From NCBI GenBank assembly GCA_009760855.2, contig WPIO01000005.1:322501-386500 (forward strand): 64,000 nt of DNA. Reading direction: 5' to 3'. Below, piece after piece: positions 12,361 through 23,939 of this stretch (position 1 is its first letter; each line of letters opens with the position of its first letter). The translations under genes and the position numbers were made by a program. The DNA is from Cristatella mucedo (Eukaryota; Bryozoa; Phylactolaemata; Cristatellidae). The notes under the pieces are model-generated. The model saw only the letters and a list, made by a program, of their open reading frames with translations. It was not told the origin of the DNA and did not search any database.

Positions 12361-12774
12361 CTTAGGTAGCTTACCATCTGGAAGCCTGGTAGTCAGCGCC
12401 GACGGCAGCTATCAGCTAATGCACTTCTGGGCGGCGGCGAGCTTAAGACTTCCTGTTATAGGGTTAAGCCCCCAGCCCCTCCTGTGCATGGTTCTAATTG
12501 AAAGTAAACGCAGCAAATGGCTGACCAGCGAATCTATAGCGCATGGCTTGTTTCATAGTCCCTCTGGGGTTACGTCATCTTTGTCATGAAGTTGTCGTCA
12601 AAAATGTGCACTGCGAAAACTTTGTCCATGTCGGTCATTCGATAATCAACCGAAATACTTGTGAATGAATGCACGTTACATACGCATGTCCCGTATTCGG
12701 AAGTGGCTGCTGATTCGCTAGCCAGCGTTGGTCAATAGGAAGAGAGCCGGTACAGCGTACGCTTATAAAATTGG
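12361..12774. other. No recognisable feature
   Basis: No repeat family or coding signal. Confidence 0.4.
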
Positions 12775-12905
12775 CCCACGAGTTAGGGTGTTTCATCTTT
12801 GACGACCGAGGTCGTGAGCTCGAGCCCTGTGGTATGTGTGAAGCACCTGGAGAGATTAATTTTTCATATGGCGCTCGCTGTACAAATAAAGTTTATATAA
12901 ATACA
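12775..12905 (+). mobile_element. S1 SINE, 5' truncated
   Basis: GACCGAGGTCGTGAGCTCGA, GTGAAGCACCTGGAGAGATT and a GCGCTCGCTGTACAAATAAA tail follow the S1 pattern. Confidence 0.7.
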
Positions 12906-12957
12906 AATTCCTAAATCACTCTCATAATTGAAATGGAAAATTGATCTGAAAATTCTT

Positions 12958-14379
12958 AAGTCGCACTCGACGACGGAAGCTCACGCTGGCGGAAACGCTT
13001 CGACCGAGCAGCTCGGCGTCGCAGACCACGCTGGAAATTACCGAAAGTGCTGCACTTACGAAAAACTTCAATTGTGTTAACGCTTACATTTTTGTTTACG
13101 GTCACATTGCGGTTCAATTTACGTGACCGACTGGTGTACTTTAAAATAGCGTGTATTATTTCAAATTACGTGAGTACGTCGCGTAAACGGAGATTATTAA
13201 AAGTGGGAAAAGATCAAACTTCGCAAGCTGTGGATGTAAAATAAAAGTGAGCGAACTTCGTTGAATGTCTATCGCAACTTTCGCTGACCAAACTAGAAAA
13301 CCAGAAAAAAGCCACTCAATTTTGGATTGCCGACCCTCCACGAGAGCATAGTTTTTTGTCAAACTTGACATGGCAAACAATTTTTTTATTTTTCAGCCTA
13401 TCATCCGGAAGATTTAGCCGCACTTGCAAACCTGAAAGATTTCCTTCGGGATCTGCCTTGTGGAGGTGCATACTTGCGAATTTTAAGCAGCTCCATTTAT
13501 AGTGTAGCTTTGTGCCTGGTAAAATTCATAACTCGGCCATTACTCAACAGATCATCGGGAAATCTGAAATGTGAGTTTACGTCTGCTTGTGAACCACTGC
13601 AGAAGTTTATCTTTGATTTAGGTCTAATAAGTATTTCAACTTAACAAGCTGCAAAAATACCTCGGCGTACCTAGGTTCAACAAATCGGGACACAAGTCGC
13701 ATTTGATGCTAGGATCAGTAAATTTCTTATTTTTAGATAAGTTGTTTCCTGTTCGGGTCAGACATGGTTTGAAGAAGGATCTTTTCCTACAAAGTGTCAA
13801 AACTTTCGATCCCACTCCTAACATGTCTGTCTGTTGAACGATATCCTAAGCAGATGTTCGATAGTTTGAAAAATGTTGTCCGTAACTCCCGAGAGCAAAA
13901 GAACGGTTCTGCCGCTGTGATTCCAACATCCGTCGGCTTGTCTGAATCTTCATGTTCAGCAGCTGGCTAATTAGCAATACGCAGTCGCCGCGCTAGTTCA
14001 TAACTCGGGCACAGCACAGAATTGCGAGCGCCACTTTGTTTGCGATCGCACTCGCTGCCTCAGCTGCTGCTGCAGTCTCCGACTAGCGAGCCATGCGTTG
14101 GCGATGCCGGAATCAGCTGGATCACTGGAAGGTTTGCCATCAAACTGCAAAATTCACAGTAGCGACCACGCTACTGCGACGTCCGAACAGAGCCCGACGA
14201 GTTGCAGTTGGACTCAAGGAAGCAATAGGCAGTGAACGGGAAAGCATTTGCTTAACACAACTGAAGCTTTTTCGCTAGTGCGGCACTTTCGGTAATTTCT
14301 GGCGCGGCCTACTACGCCGACCTGCTCGGTCGAAGCGTTTCCGCCAGCGTGAGCTTCCGTCGTCGAATGCGACTTGAAA
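12958..14379. mobile_element. 1.4-kb element with ~99-bp terminal inverted repeats
   Basis: 12958-13056 and 14281-14379 are reverse complements at roughly 85-90 percent by eye. Shared blocks include GACGACGGAAGCTCACGCTG, GCGGAAACGCTTCGACCGAG and GAAATTACCGAAAGTGC. The outer ends are AAGTCGCA and TGCGACTT. The 1.2-kb interior is AT-rich, unlike its flanks, and shows no transposase frame. This fits a non-autonomous DNA transposon. TTAA precedes or overlaps the left end and TTGA the right, so the target duplication is uncertain. Confidence 0.7.
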
Positions 14380-14775
14380 CCAAGACATAAATAAAAATAA
14401 GTAAGCTCGCCACCTTTTTTCAAGGAAGGACTCTGCTGTAAAGTTGGAAGGGAAGAGAGGCGTTTCAGGAAAACGCGCGTCGTTCAGCGGGAGCAACACT
14501 TTTTGACGCGATCCAAATCGAGAGAGCGAAGTCATCGCGATGCAGCAGAGCTAAGGGGTGTGACAAAATGAAGGCAGTCTGCGATGCGCTGCTAATGCCG
14601 AAAAGTGAAGAGTACAGCCCCGCAACTTGCACCGCTTGAATGCAGTCGCCCGAGTGTCGACTGATAGTAATTTATTCGTCCGAGTTAGCGAAATGCGTCG
14701 CGCAGCCTTATTCGAGAACGCCGCGGGGGTAGGGGGCTCCGAGTTTTTCCAGCGTACTTTCCATGGTACTCGGAA

Positions 14776-14794
14776 GTAGGCGGCGGCGGCGGCA

Positions 14795-14839
<45 letters not shown>
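14776..14839. repeat. (CGG)n trinucleotide repeat
   Basis: About 21 GGC/CGG units with one GCA interruption, at the left edge of a CpG-rich block. Confidence 0.95.
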
Positions 14840-17285
14840 TCCGATTCGAAACCTCGGTTCTCATTTGTCAGCTGTGCAAATACAATTACAGCGCATTCCC
14901 TAGCCGCGCCCCAGCCCCATGAAATACGACAATGCGCTAAATGCGGCAAAAGCTTCAGCTTACCTGCCTGCCTGCGACGCGCCCAACCCGGGCGTGTTGT
15001 CCACAATTGACCCAGTCGCACGGTCCGCGGGGCCAGGCTATCGTGTCATCAGCAATCGACCGGCCGTCCGCGGCTCCGGCGGACGAACAAATGTCAGACG
15101 ACGGCCATTATCTTCCGTCCTGAAGCGGACACCGACGAGAGAACCAACGGGAGCGCCGCCGCTCTGCGGACGCAGGACGGACGAGGACGGACGCAGGAGA
15201 AGCCGAGCCACCGCGCGCGCGCGCGCGCGCCGAGCCGGCGCTCTCCGCCTCTCCTTCCGCTCCGCTCCCAAGATGGCTCGCCTCCGAGAGGGCCGCGGCG
15301 GTGGCGGCGGTGCGCAGAGCTCGTACCGTCGAGGTTGACGTCCTATCTCTCAGAGCAGTTTCAGGTTGTCGCCTAATCTTGCCAACGCCAGTACGCGATT
15401 TTGTTGCGCTCAGCTGGCGCCTTAGTCTTCTCCTGCGTCCGTCACGAGGCAACGGCAACGGCGGCGGCGGCGGCGGTGGCGGCGGCTGCGTTCGAGACCC
15501 CCCCGCGGTTTTTTGCACGAGGAGGTCGTGGGCTCCGAACCGCAGCGAAGCGCCTCGCTGAAATAGCTGCCAATCGCGTGCGCCGCGAAGAGGCAGGGGA
15601 AGAGAATGTCGAGATTGACGCGGCTCAGACGGCGCTCGAACGAAAGCGTCGCTCGGAGCGCCCGCTGCTCGCGGCCGCGGACCGCTCCGGATATTACCCG
15701 CTGTTAGATATTAGACTCCTTGCGTAATATCCATCATTTGACCAAGAGGCCGCGTCTACCTAGAAGCGAGGCGGCTGCTCGCTCTCTCTGAAGTCGCACC
15801 CCTCCCTAGTTCGACGACGAACGAGTTAACGCCGAGAAAGTTTACCCGCAGGCACTTCTCGCCTTTCATACGACTGCCGGTTCAGGACGGTCTACAGACG
15901 CCGCGCCTCGCGCGCCGAGCGGCGGCGCTGCGCGGCTTTAACGGAAGTCCTCTGCTTCAAATCTCTCTCGAGCGAAGCGGCAGCCAGCGCGTCGGCTCCG
16001 CCGACTTCCGCCGCACGCTGCTGTTTGCGAATCCGTCGCCGCGCGACGGCGCGAGCGCAGTTTGTTCCGTCGGCTTAAGTTTCTTTGCGAAATCGTCTCC
16101 AGGAAGTTGAAGCCAGGGATCCGTCAGGGGGATCTGGACGCACAGCGCTGCCCATTGTGCCCCGCCTCTGCGAGTGCACGCGCGAGTGCGCGCGCGAGCA
16201 GCCGAACGCGACGAAGTCGCTCCGCGAGGAAAGTAGCTCGCACGACATTGGCGTCGGAGAGCTGGCGATCCTTTTCGATCCTTTTCGATCCTTTTCGACG
16301 CTCGAGCGAACTCGCCGGCGGAACTCGGACTGCGGGTGAAGACCGGCGAAGTCTTTCCGCCCTCTTTCCGCCGCAGCTGGTTCGAGCCGCCGTCTCGCGC
16401 GCGCGGTCTTCCCCATTCGGTCTTTCCGATACGCCGCTCGAGTTTCGGCCAGTTCGCTTCCGGCGTCGCAGGACCCGCGCCGCGTCCGCTCGCGCCGCGA
16501 CGGAAGCGAGGCGCGCTCGCCTCGCTACCGTCGCTCTCAGGCGAGCCGGCCGAGTTCCGGTAGCGCTGCCTGCCGCGTGCATCCGCTCCTCCTGTAGAAG
16601 CGAGCTCGCGTCGTCGGCGTCCGACAGGGCGGCGCGGCGGCTAAAAGCGCCCCGCGGCGCCCTCCTCGAAGCCCTCCAAATCACTCCGCCTCTCCATTAC
16701 CCATTCATTATATTCGTTCTCGCCGAACTCGACGAGCGAGCATTGCGACCTCCGATAGGGTCGGCGGCGCTCGTCCGCCGCCGCAGGGCCTTGCGTCCGA
16801 CCTCCTGCGTCGTACCGCTCGCCGCCGCCGCCGCCGACGCGGGGTCGAGATCTCGTGCCGGCGTCTAGCTTGCCGCACGGCGACAGCCGCGGTGGTGAAG
16901 GGAAGGGGCGGCGTCGAGCGCGCGACTCGCATTTATCTCGTTCACCAATCCGGACGTGCTCGGAGATCGGGTGCCAAAGAAAAGATGCGGAAACGCGTCG
17001 GTCTCATCGCTAGCTCTAGCCGCCGCCGGAGTAAATAGCGACCGAGTCAATAGCGATCGCTCGACGGCTGTTTGCCACCGCCAAACAGGCGCTCCGTCCA
17101 GCGCTCGGCGGGCTCATTCGCAGACGGGCGGCGGTCCGTCGCTTCTGCCCGCGGCGTCATTGCCGCCGTCATGTCCCAGGGTGCCCAGCAGACAGCGGGT
17201 GCTCGCTGGTGGCCCACTCCGTACGTGACCTGTGCAGACGCCAGAGGTGTACAGCGGGTCGAACTGTGGCTGCTGAGCTAGCTGA
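14840..17285. promoter_or_regulatory. CpG-rich block, candidate promoter of an unidentified gene
   Basis: About 2.4 kb of GC-rich DNA dense in CG dinucleotides. It includes a CG run near 15212-15231, (GGC)n near 15460-15486 and three copies of GATCCTTTTC at 16267-16296. A 37-codon frame starts at an ATG at 17171, but no exon border or domain supports it. The block resembles the one at the first exon of the corin-like gene, which is why a promoter is considered. Confidence 0.3.
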
Positions 17286-17429
17286 TCAAAGCGGCTTGCA
17301 CTGAATGCGTGCCTCGTTGGAGTAGAGCATCCGGTCGGGATCTAGGCCGTGCCTGCCCCACCGAAGAAGAGGACGTCCGATTTGGCCGACGATGGGCGCA
17401 GGATTAAAAAAGACAAACGCATTGACCAG

Positions 17430-17585
17430 CCTCATTTATATAGAGCGGCAGAGGAGCCTTCACGGCTATCACCTTGCGCTTGCAGCGATCAAAGAGGATC
17501 GCTGCAAGGCAGGACTTGAACGGAGTACCCTGGTCGTGAAGAGCGAGCACCTTACCCCCCCCCCGGCTAAGACCAAGGGACAAGA
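17430..17585 (-). mobile_element. S2 SINE, partly rearranged
   Basis: On the complement it reads AAGGTGCTCGCTCTTCACGA, then the box B region, and it ends GTGATAGCCGTGAAGGCTCC. Inside it a 12-base inverted repeat CTTGCAGCGATC (17479-17490 and 17497-17508) replaces the usual spacer. Confidence 0.75.
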
Positions 17586-18099
17586 GATGCCGTCCGCTAA
17601 GGCCATGCTGCAGGGAGAGAGTGGATTGTTTGCCACGACCCGCACGGATGTGGATCGTGACGCGAAGTCGTGCGGGGTCCCGCCGCGTGGCAAGCCTGCA
17701 CTGCCCGTTGGCCGAATGAATGAATATGCCCAGCTTGGCTAGCATCGAGGATGAGCAGGGAACTCGGTCGGTTCCACTGAGCTGACACCGCAGCAGCTCG
17801 GCTTGCAATAAAACGCCGGCATGCCGACGGCCTCTAAAGCAACTGCCGATATAGCGAAAAAAAGAAGTTCTGCTGCAGTCGGAACGTGGACGTAACACAA
17901 AAGCAGAGTGAGCAAAGCACTTTGCAGGGAAATTTGACCTGTGGCAAGCTACAGGCTAAAGGACCACGTCTGCTAAGATTAAAATGGGTCAGCAGTCTTC
18001 GCTTAGGTTTAACCCGACGCTCGGCCCAGTGACAAACGAAACGGTGCAGTCCAATTAGACGTTAGCGAACGGTAGCCTCATCAGCGGCTCGTCGTCCTC
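17586..18099. other. No recognisable feature
   Basis: No repeat family or coding signal. Confidence 0.4.
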
Positions 18100-18144
18100 A
18101 AGCCGCTACTGAGCCACCACATGTTAGTGGCTCAGTAGCGGCTT
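18100..18144. repeat. 18-bp perfect inverted repeat
   Basis: AAGCCGCTACTGAGCCAC at 18100-18117 is repeated as its exact complement at 18127-18144, with a 9-base loop. Confidence 0.95.
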
Positions 18145-18436
18145 GGCGGTAAGCCTCCCTACAGCGTATCGGTCCGCTTCAGCATGTGCAGACATTGGAT
18201 TAAGCTGTGCCGTAGGACCTGGGATTAAGCTACGATTAAGCAGTGTCTTGGGCAGTGAGACAGCTCGGGCGTGCCGAGCTTGTAGAGCGACTATGAAACA
18301 GAGCTTCTTCTCATACGACACCCCCAAGCTCGCGGCTGGACTGGGAGACTTTGCTTTTATAATTGAAGCTGTCGTGCGACCGTCACATTGTGCTTAGAAT
18401 GTCGGGTTCGCCTTTGATAACCGCCTAACTTTTGAA

Positions 18437-18715
18437 AGTTTAATTAAGAAGACTGCCTCTACAGCTAGCCATCACGTCCAACCAATGTCTAGGATTAGGG
18501 GCTCTCTACCTCGGTGGCTTGCAAAACATTGCTAGTTCCCTGGTTCAGTCTAGGCTGGACTTCTGCAATTCTATTTTGGCTACCAAAAAAAGCCACTTTT
18601 AAGTGTCTGAGTATGAATATGGCGAGTCAACAAATCCCAGAGATTCAGCCACGTATGTCTTTTGCTGAGGGAGCTGCGATGGCTTCGGGCCGATCAACGG
18701 ATACGGAGCAAAACC
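18437..18715 (+). mobile_element. LINE B fragment (end of reverse transcriptase region)
   Basis: It matches 48545-48840 in order: AAGACTGCCTCTACAGCTAG, CTAGGATTAGGGGCT, GACTTCTGCAATTC, GAATATGGC, and ATCAACGGATACGGAGCAAA. The frame is broken. Confidence 0.8.
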
Positions 18716-19689
18716 TAAGGCCTGCCGAGACTTGTCGCGGCATGTTGAACCAGCCTGCTATGAGCACTGTACCCATAGCAGACAGACGCGACAGATTGTT
18801 GCGTCTCACTCGACCAGCTATGTACGGTATGTGAGCACTTTCCCGAGCGAAACGCAAGCGACGTTCGCCGACGGAGAAATGTGAGGCTGCCTCACACGAG
18901 CATCGAGTGGTCTCGCCGAGGCGAGGTTGGAGCAATGCTTGGCCCAATAGGGAGAGGACCGGCGGCGGAGCCACAGCAAGTCGTGGCTATGGCCCCGCCA
19001 CAGGAGTCCAAGATCACCAAGATGGTGTGCATACATTACGGAGGCAGCGGTCTCGATCGCCCAGACTGGTCCACGGCGGTGGATTCCGGCAGTCAGGCTT
19101 TGCCGCTTCATTGGGCCATGCTTCGTCGCCCTAGAGTAATGGCAATAATACAACGTCTGTCTAGTGCCTAGGAAGAGCACTAAATCTCTCCGCAGGCACA
19201 CTGCGTGTGCTGGATAGGTGTCCGGTCATGGCGACAGTGCGTCCGATCAGACAGACAGAGGAGAGAGAGAGAGCATCCGCGTAGACCTAGCAGCAGGGAA
19301 AGGCGGTCGTTCTGCACGACCAAGACAGCAGCGGAGTCTTAACGCACGATCTCGCGGTCTAGCGTGGCTGACCTTTAGTACTTCCGGCCGGTTTAATGAA
19401 CCAGCCCGGCTCGGCTGACACCTCAGCCGGGCAGCAATTAAGTAGGGCAATCAGTGGCCGCTACAAATGCCGAGTTGACATCACAGATGTGCAGGTTAAT
19501 GAGCATAGACACTTTAAGTCTCCGGAAGTCTTCTAAGGACCATACACTTCGGTACGACACCATCCAGATAGCAGGTGGAAAATGTCTGAAAGCATTCGCT
19601 CAAGCTACGATTAGGGTCGCGGTCTTCAATGAGCTTAAATGACATAAATATTAATTGTAACCATAATATTAACAATAGTTAGTTTGTAT
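18716..19689. other. No recognisable feature
   Basis: Overlapping frames on both strands up to about 127 codons have no family motif. Confidence 0.4.
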
Positions 19690-19745
19690 AGCTCACTGGG
19701 AGAACTAAATCTCTATTCATCCAGGTGCTTTACAACTCGCTGGAA
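19690..19745 (-). mobile_element. S1 SINE tail fragment
   Basis: GAGAACTAAATCTCTATTCA followed by GGTGCTTTAC is the complement of the S1 3' region. Confidence 0.55.
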
Positions 19746-20239
19746 GAGAATACCAAGGCCAAGGGTTAATGAAAGGTATGGTATCGTGGTTAGTTAAGCA
19801 GGCAAAAGCGCACGAGTTAGCGATGGTTAGATCCTCGTGCAAAAGTGCAGCAGAAGGCATTAGGATGCTATGCATTTGGTGCCACCGGTCAGTAGGATCC
19901 CTGGTTAGTCACGCGCACTGAATCGTGCGCAGGCGACGCTCGTGGGGCGCACGTGAGGAGAATGAGGCGATTTCGCTGGCGAAGCAGGGAAAGCGTAGCG
20001 GAGCAGCTGCGTCTCTAGCTGCGACACTTCGAGCCGAGGCGTCGAGTGCAAAGTCATAGCAGGTGGCGACAGAAACCGAAAGGCGATTTCCAGACTTTAG
20101 GTGCGTATGAACGGAAGGAGTGACTACCGGAAGATATCGGTTCAGCGCGAGGAAGCTGGAGACGACCGGAAGCCGAGGCGACCGCCTACCGGCGTTTCGG
20201 ATAAGGCGCAGGCGGGTGCAAGAAAAATATCTAAAAAAT

Positions 20240-20385
20240 AAATAAATTACGCACTTAATTCGTACAGCTGCCTGAGAGAACCTAATAACTATCCGGGCAC
20301 TTTGCATACGCCGCCAGGCTCGAGCCTACGACCTCGGTCGTCAGAGGCGAGCGCATTACAACTGGGCCAATCCAGGGCAGCAGTC
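20240..20385 (-). mobile_element. S1 SINE
   Basis: The complement has GATTGGCCCAGTTGTAATGC (box A region), ACGACCGAGGTCGTAGGCTC (box B region) and the family tail. Confidence 0.75.
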
Positions 20386-21300
20386 AGACGGCGGGAGCAG
20401 TACTGGCAGCTCGCTGGCTCGCTCCTCAGAGAAGAGGCTGGTGCGCGACAGGCTCAAAGGGCGGGAGAAGAAGAAGAAGAAGGTCGTCTTTACGGTTCCA
20501 GCCCGCCATTTTTCGGATGGAGCGCCAGCTTGTAGGAATCGGTGCGGAGAATTTTCGCCACGTCGACATTCGACGTCCGCCCGCTCGTGCAGCGCCTGCG
20601 GACGTCGTGCGCCGCCTCGCGCAGCTCAGGAGACGACCGCGAGTGTCGCAGCGCACGTTATTCGTTCACTGCGCTGCAAAGTATTACGCTATTAGGTCTT
20701 TGCCCACTGCACTCGCTGCGCCGCTACCCGAACTGACGAGGGTCTCGCGGCTCCTAAAGGTGGCTTAAACGCGGAGGAGGAGGAGGAGGAGGAGGATGAG
20801 GAAGGGAGGAAGGAGACCCCGTAGACGATCCAATCGGCCGACGGCTTACGGCCACTTTGAATAATCATCGGTTCGTTACCCCGAGCGGTGCACTCTGGGG
20901 CTATCGTCGGGCGAACGCCCCCGCATTCGCGTGCTCGGGAGTCTCGGGAAATCGACCCGCTCAATCGGCGGCCACGAGACTCGGAGGGAGGGGGCTGCAG
21001 CGGCGCGCCTACAAAGAAGCGACTCGCGGCTGCTGCGGCTGCGGTCCCGCATGCCGCAGCCGCAGCAGCCGCCTCGGCCGCCGCCGATATCGCCGTTCCG
21101 CGAAGAAGAAGCGTGCGGACGTGCGCCGCCGCGGCGGGCGAATGGGAGGGAGTGGGCGCAGATGCCGATAAGTATACGCGGGGGGGGGGGGGGGGGGAGA
21201 AAGAGTCGCGAACGTCTCCGCCTCCGCTGCCGGTCGAGTTATGCTACCGATCACAGGGCGTAGCGTCCTAAAAGAGCTGCGTCTGTTTTCGGGCACTTTA
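20386..21300. other. CpG-rich block with a hairpin and an 18-G run
   Basis: GC-rich DNA with a GGA array at about 20773-20800, an 18-bp perfect inverted repeat at 21027-21071, and 18 consecutive G at 21180-21197. No exon could be defended. Confidence 0.4.
21027..21071. repeat. 18-bp perfect inverted repeat
   Basis: CGGCTGCTGCGGCTGCGG at 21027-21044 has its exact complement at 21054-21071, with a 9-base loop. Confidence 0.95.
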
Positions 21301-21475
21301 TGGATGCTGGCAAGGTTTCGGTTGATAAGCGCGAATAACTTTCACGAGCTCAGCACGCGCGACCAGAGCGCTCTATGAATATGCAGTTTTAGATGCTTAT
21401 TACCTGTCGTCTAGTCGGGGATGTCGGGGTATATACACGTATATATATATATATATATGAATTAATTACCTACAC

Positions 21476-21490
21476 AAATGAATTAATTAC

Positions 21491-21549
<59 letters not shown>

Positions 21550-21551
21550 GT

Positions 21552-21640
<89 letters not shown>

Positions 21641-21655
21641 GTAATTAATTCATTT
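21476..21655. repeat. 180-bp palindrome built from (CA)n-(TA)n-(TG)n
   Basis: The left edge AAATGAATTAATTACCTACA (21476-21495) has its exact complement at the right edge, ending at 21655. Between them lie CA, then TA, then TG arrays, so the whole segment is self-complementary. Confidence 0.9.
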
Positions 21656-21775
21656 GCATTGCACCCTAAGAGAACTTAATCTCTATTCAGGCGCTAGACA
21701 CACGTCGCAGGACTTGAGGCCACGACATCGGTCGCTAAAAGCGAGCACCTTACCCCCCCCCGGGCCAATCCAGGG
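21656..21775 (-). mobile_element. S1 SINE
   Basis: AGAGAACTTAATCTCTATTC, GCGCTAGACAC and, farther on, GCGAGCACCTTACC form the complement of S1. It abuts the palindrome. Confidence 0.75.
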
Positions 21776-22208
21776 CAGAGCAGGGATGTCATCGGGTAGC
21801 GAGCTCCGTTCTTTGGAAGCGCAGGAATTCAAGGAGCGGTGTCCGAACGATTTTCAGGTCTGACACTTGGACGACCCGATGGAGTCGATGGAGCCGCGCC
21901 TGCTGTGTAGCGGCAATGTCCGAGCAGCGAGCACTCGGATAGATAAACCGATGCTAGAGAACGGAGGGACGGGAAAGCGAGCGACAGAACCTTGCGGAAT
22001 CGCTATGTAGCAGGATCGCAAGCCAGTGCAGGTCGGTGGGGACATTGCTATGCGGCGGCGGCGTCTTGCTCGATAGGCTAGCCCAGCCGCCTAATCTTGC
22101 GTCAGCTGTATTCATTTCGCAGGCTGAGAGACGTGCAAGGCAAGAGCTGCCGGAGGTCTGGTTGGGATATCAGAAATGCATAGACTAACTTTGCTCCGGT
22201 GTCCTTAG
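21776..22208. other. No recognisable feature
   Basis: No repeat family or coding signal. Confidence 0.35.
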
Positions 22209-22369
22209 TTGACCACCGCTGAATTTTTTCAAATTTTAATCAGATTAATGTGCGTAGACTTGACCGTGCAGCTGCCGTGGTCCCACAGCGAAGGACGATT
22301 TAAGAAACCGGACATTGAGACTCGACGGAGAGGCTACCGGGGAAACTCGGGCCGAGCGAATTTTGAGGA

Positions 22370-22860
22370 CGAGGCTTTGAGTGACGCAACGCACGCCCGT
22401 AATACTTACACTAGCTCCGCAGTCAAGTCGGCCTACTTGCAGCTGCGGGACATTGCAAAAACTCGGATTTCTTTTAACATGGATATCAAGGCCAAGCTGT
22501 TCCATTCAAGTGCGACCTATCCTATCGTCTAGACGACTGTAACTCGCTCCGTGGCACCTGCTCGATAGGACGCTTACAGCCGGTGCCAAACTCTGCAGCG
22601 GCTACCGGCTGTTTTTCGGAAGCGTTACAGCTGTTGCAGATGTCGCAATGTACATTACTTTTCGTCTACTTGAACTGGCTCGCCATCAAGCAGCGCATCT
22701 TCAGCGCAAGGTTTTGTCGTTCCCTTCCTGGTTCAAACTCCATCCTGTTGCTTTTGCCTAGCGGCTCCGAAACACTTACTCCCCAGGCTTCCGGTCTTAG
22801 GAGCACCTCTCTGGGTCGTCGGTCGGTCATCTAGCTGTGCCTGTAGCCATCCTTAAACCC
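22370..22860 (+). mobile_element. Old, degenerate L2/CR1-like LINE, C-terminal part
   Basis: Broken frames read SAVKSAYLQLRDIAKTR, then LDDCNS, then PVPNSAAATG and WLAIKQRI. These match, in order, the post-palm segments of L2/CR1 reverse transcriptases (VKSAYxQLRxIAKIR, LDYCNSLL, QNSAARL, WLPIKQRI). Stops and shifts separate them. The copy is more decayed than the LINE A and LINE B copies. Confidence 0.7.
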
Positions 22861-23651
22861 TTAGGAGACCTTGCCTTGACTTTGCAGGCTCCTTGAGCTT
22901 GGAGCTCGCGGAATCAACTGACGGAGCACGACGCGCTTGTCACTGCGATTCAAACGAAGCTAAAAACCAAAAGCCGCCAGTTCGTCTCGGCACTTGCCGG
23001 TCCGTGAGAATCGTCGTCCTACGTGTCATCGTGCATGTGAATTGTTGAATATTTGCTGAAGCAGTGCAAGCTAGCGCTCATGTCTTGTTGACGTGTTTCA
23101 TTTCCAGCACGTCAGGTATGCAAATTGGCCGGGAAAAATAGTTATTTGAGTACTTTGCATCTAGGCTCCGAAGACTCGCGCTAAGATGGGAACTTTTTCT
23201 TCGATGCATATGCGAAACGACAGGCGCTCAGAGAGGACCTGGCGATTAATAGAATCAAACGCAGCCGAAACGTCCGGCGGAACTAGTAAGCAGACAAGTC
23301 AGTGCTGCTGTGAAAGTCATACGCTATACACGTACCTCAGTAATGTTGGCCGTGGAGCCACTGGCACCAAATCCTTATGTTAACTTTTCCGACAGGTTTG
23401 ATGTTTTAGTAACCGAGTTTAGCTGGTCTCCTGCCACGGGCTCGAATGACATTGACATGAATGGCAATTGGGAGGCCGGAGGGAGAAGCCGTTCAAGTTC
23501 TCTCGGTCAATTGTTGACGCGGTCTCGTTAGTGGCCTAACAACGGCCTGGCTGAAGGACGAAGGGAAAAAAAGCTGAGACTAAACCTGAGACTCAGCCTA
23601 CCATACTTGTTAGGCTAGTGACGTGGACTGTAAATAAGTAAATATATAAAT
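22861..23651. other. No recognisable feature
   Basis: No repeat family or coding signal. Confidence 0.4.
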
Positions 23652-23818
23652 ACTAGCTGATTTAACAGCCTGCTTTGTATAGCGACAGAAGAGCCTTTAT
23701 GGCTATCACCACCGCTTGCAGCAGCGGCAATACAGGATCGCCCACCGCCGGATTCGAACCCACGACCTCGGGATCGAGGTCATGAAAAGCAACCGCCTTA
23801 CCTAGTGTGCCATCACGT
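23652..23818 (-). mobile_element. S2 SINE, well preserved
   Basis: The complement begins GTGATGGCACACTAGGTAAG, has box B GGTTCGAATCC, and continues GGTGGGCGATCCTG and AAAGGCTCTTCTGTCGC to CTGTTAAATCAGCTA. It is nearly identical to the copy at 8477. Confidence 0.88.
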
Positions 23819-23939
23819 AGCAAGTCGAAGCATCTCAGAAGGAGAAGCAAACGGCTGCGGGCGTCTAGCGGGCGAGTACTGCGGGCTGATGACGCCCTTC
23901 AGACTGGGGCTCGCTCTCACTCTCAACACCGGCTTTTAG

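Noticed and set aside
16062-16868. 268-codon Arg/Ala/Ser-rich frame
   Set aside because: High GC content lengthens frames by removing stops. Frames overlap on both strands and no motif or splice border supports any.
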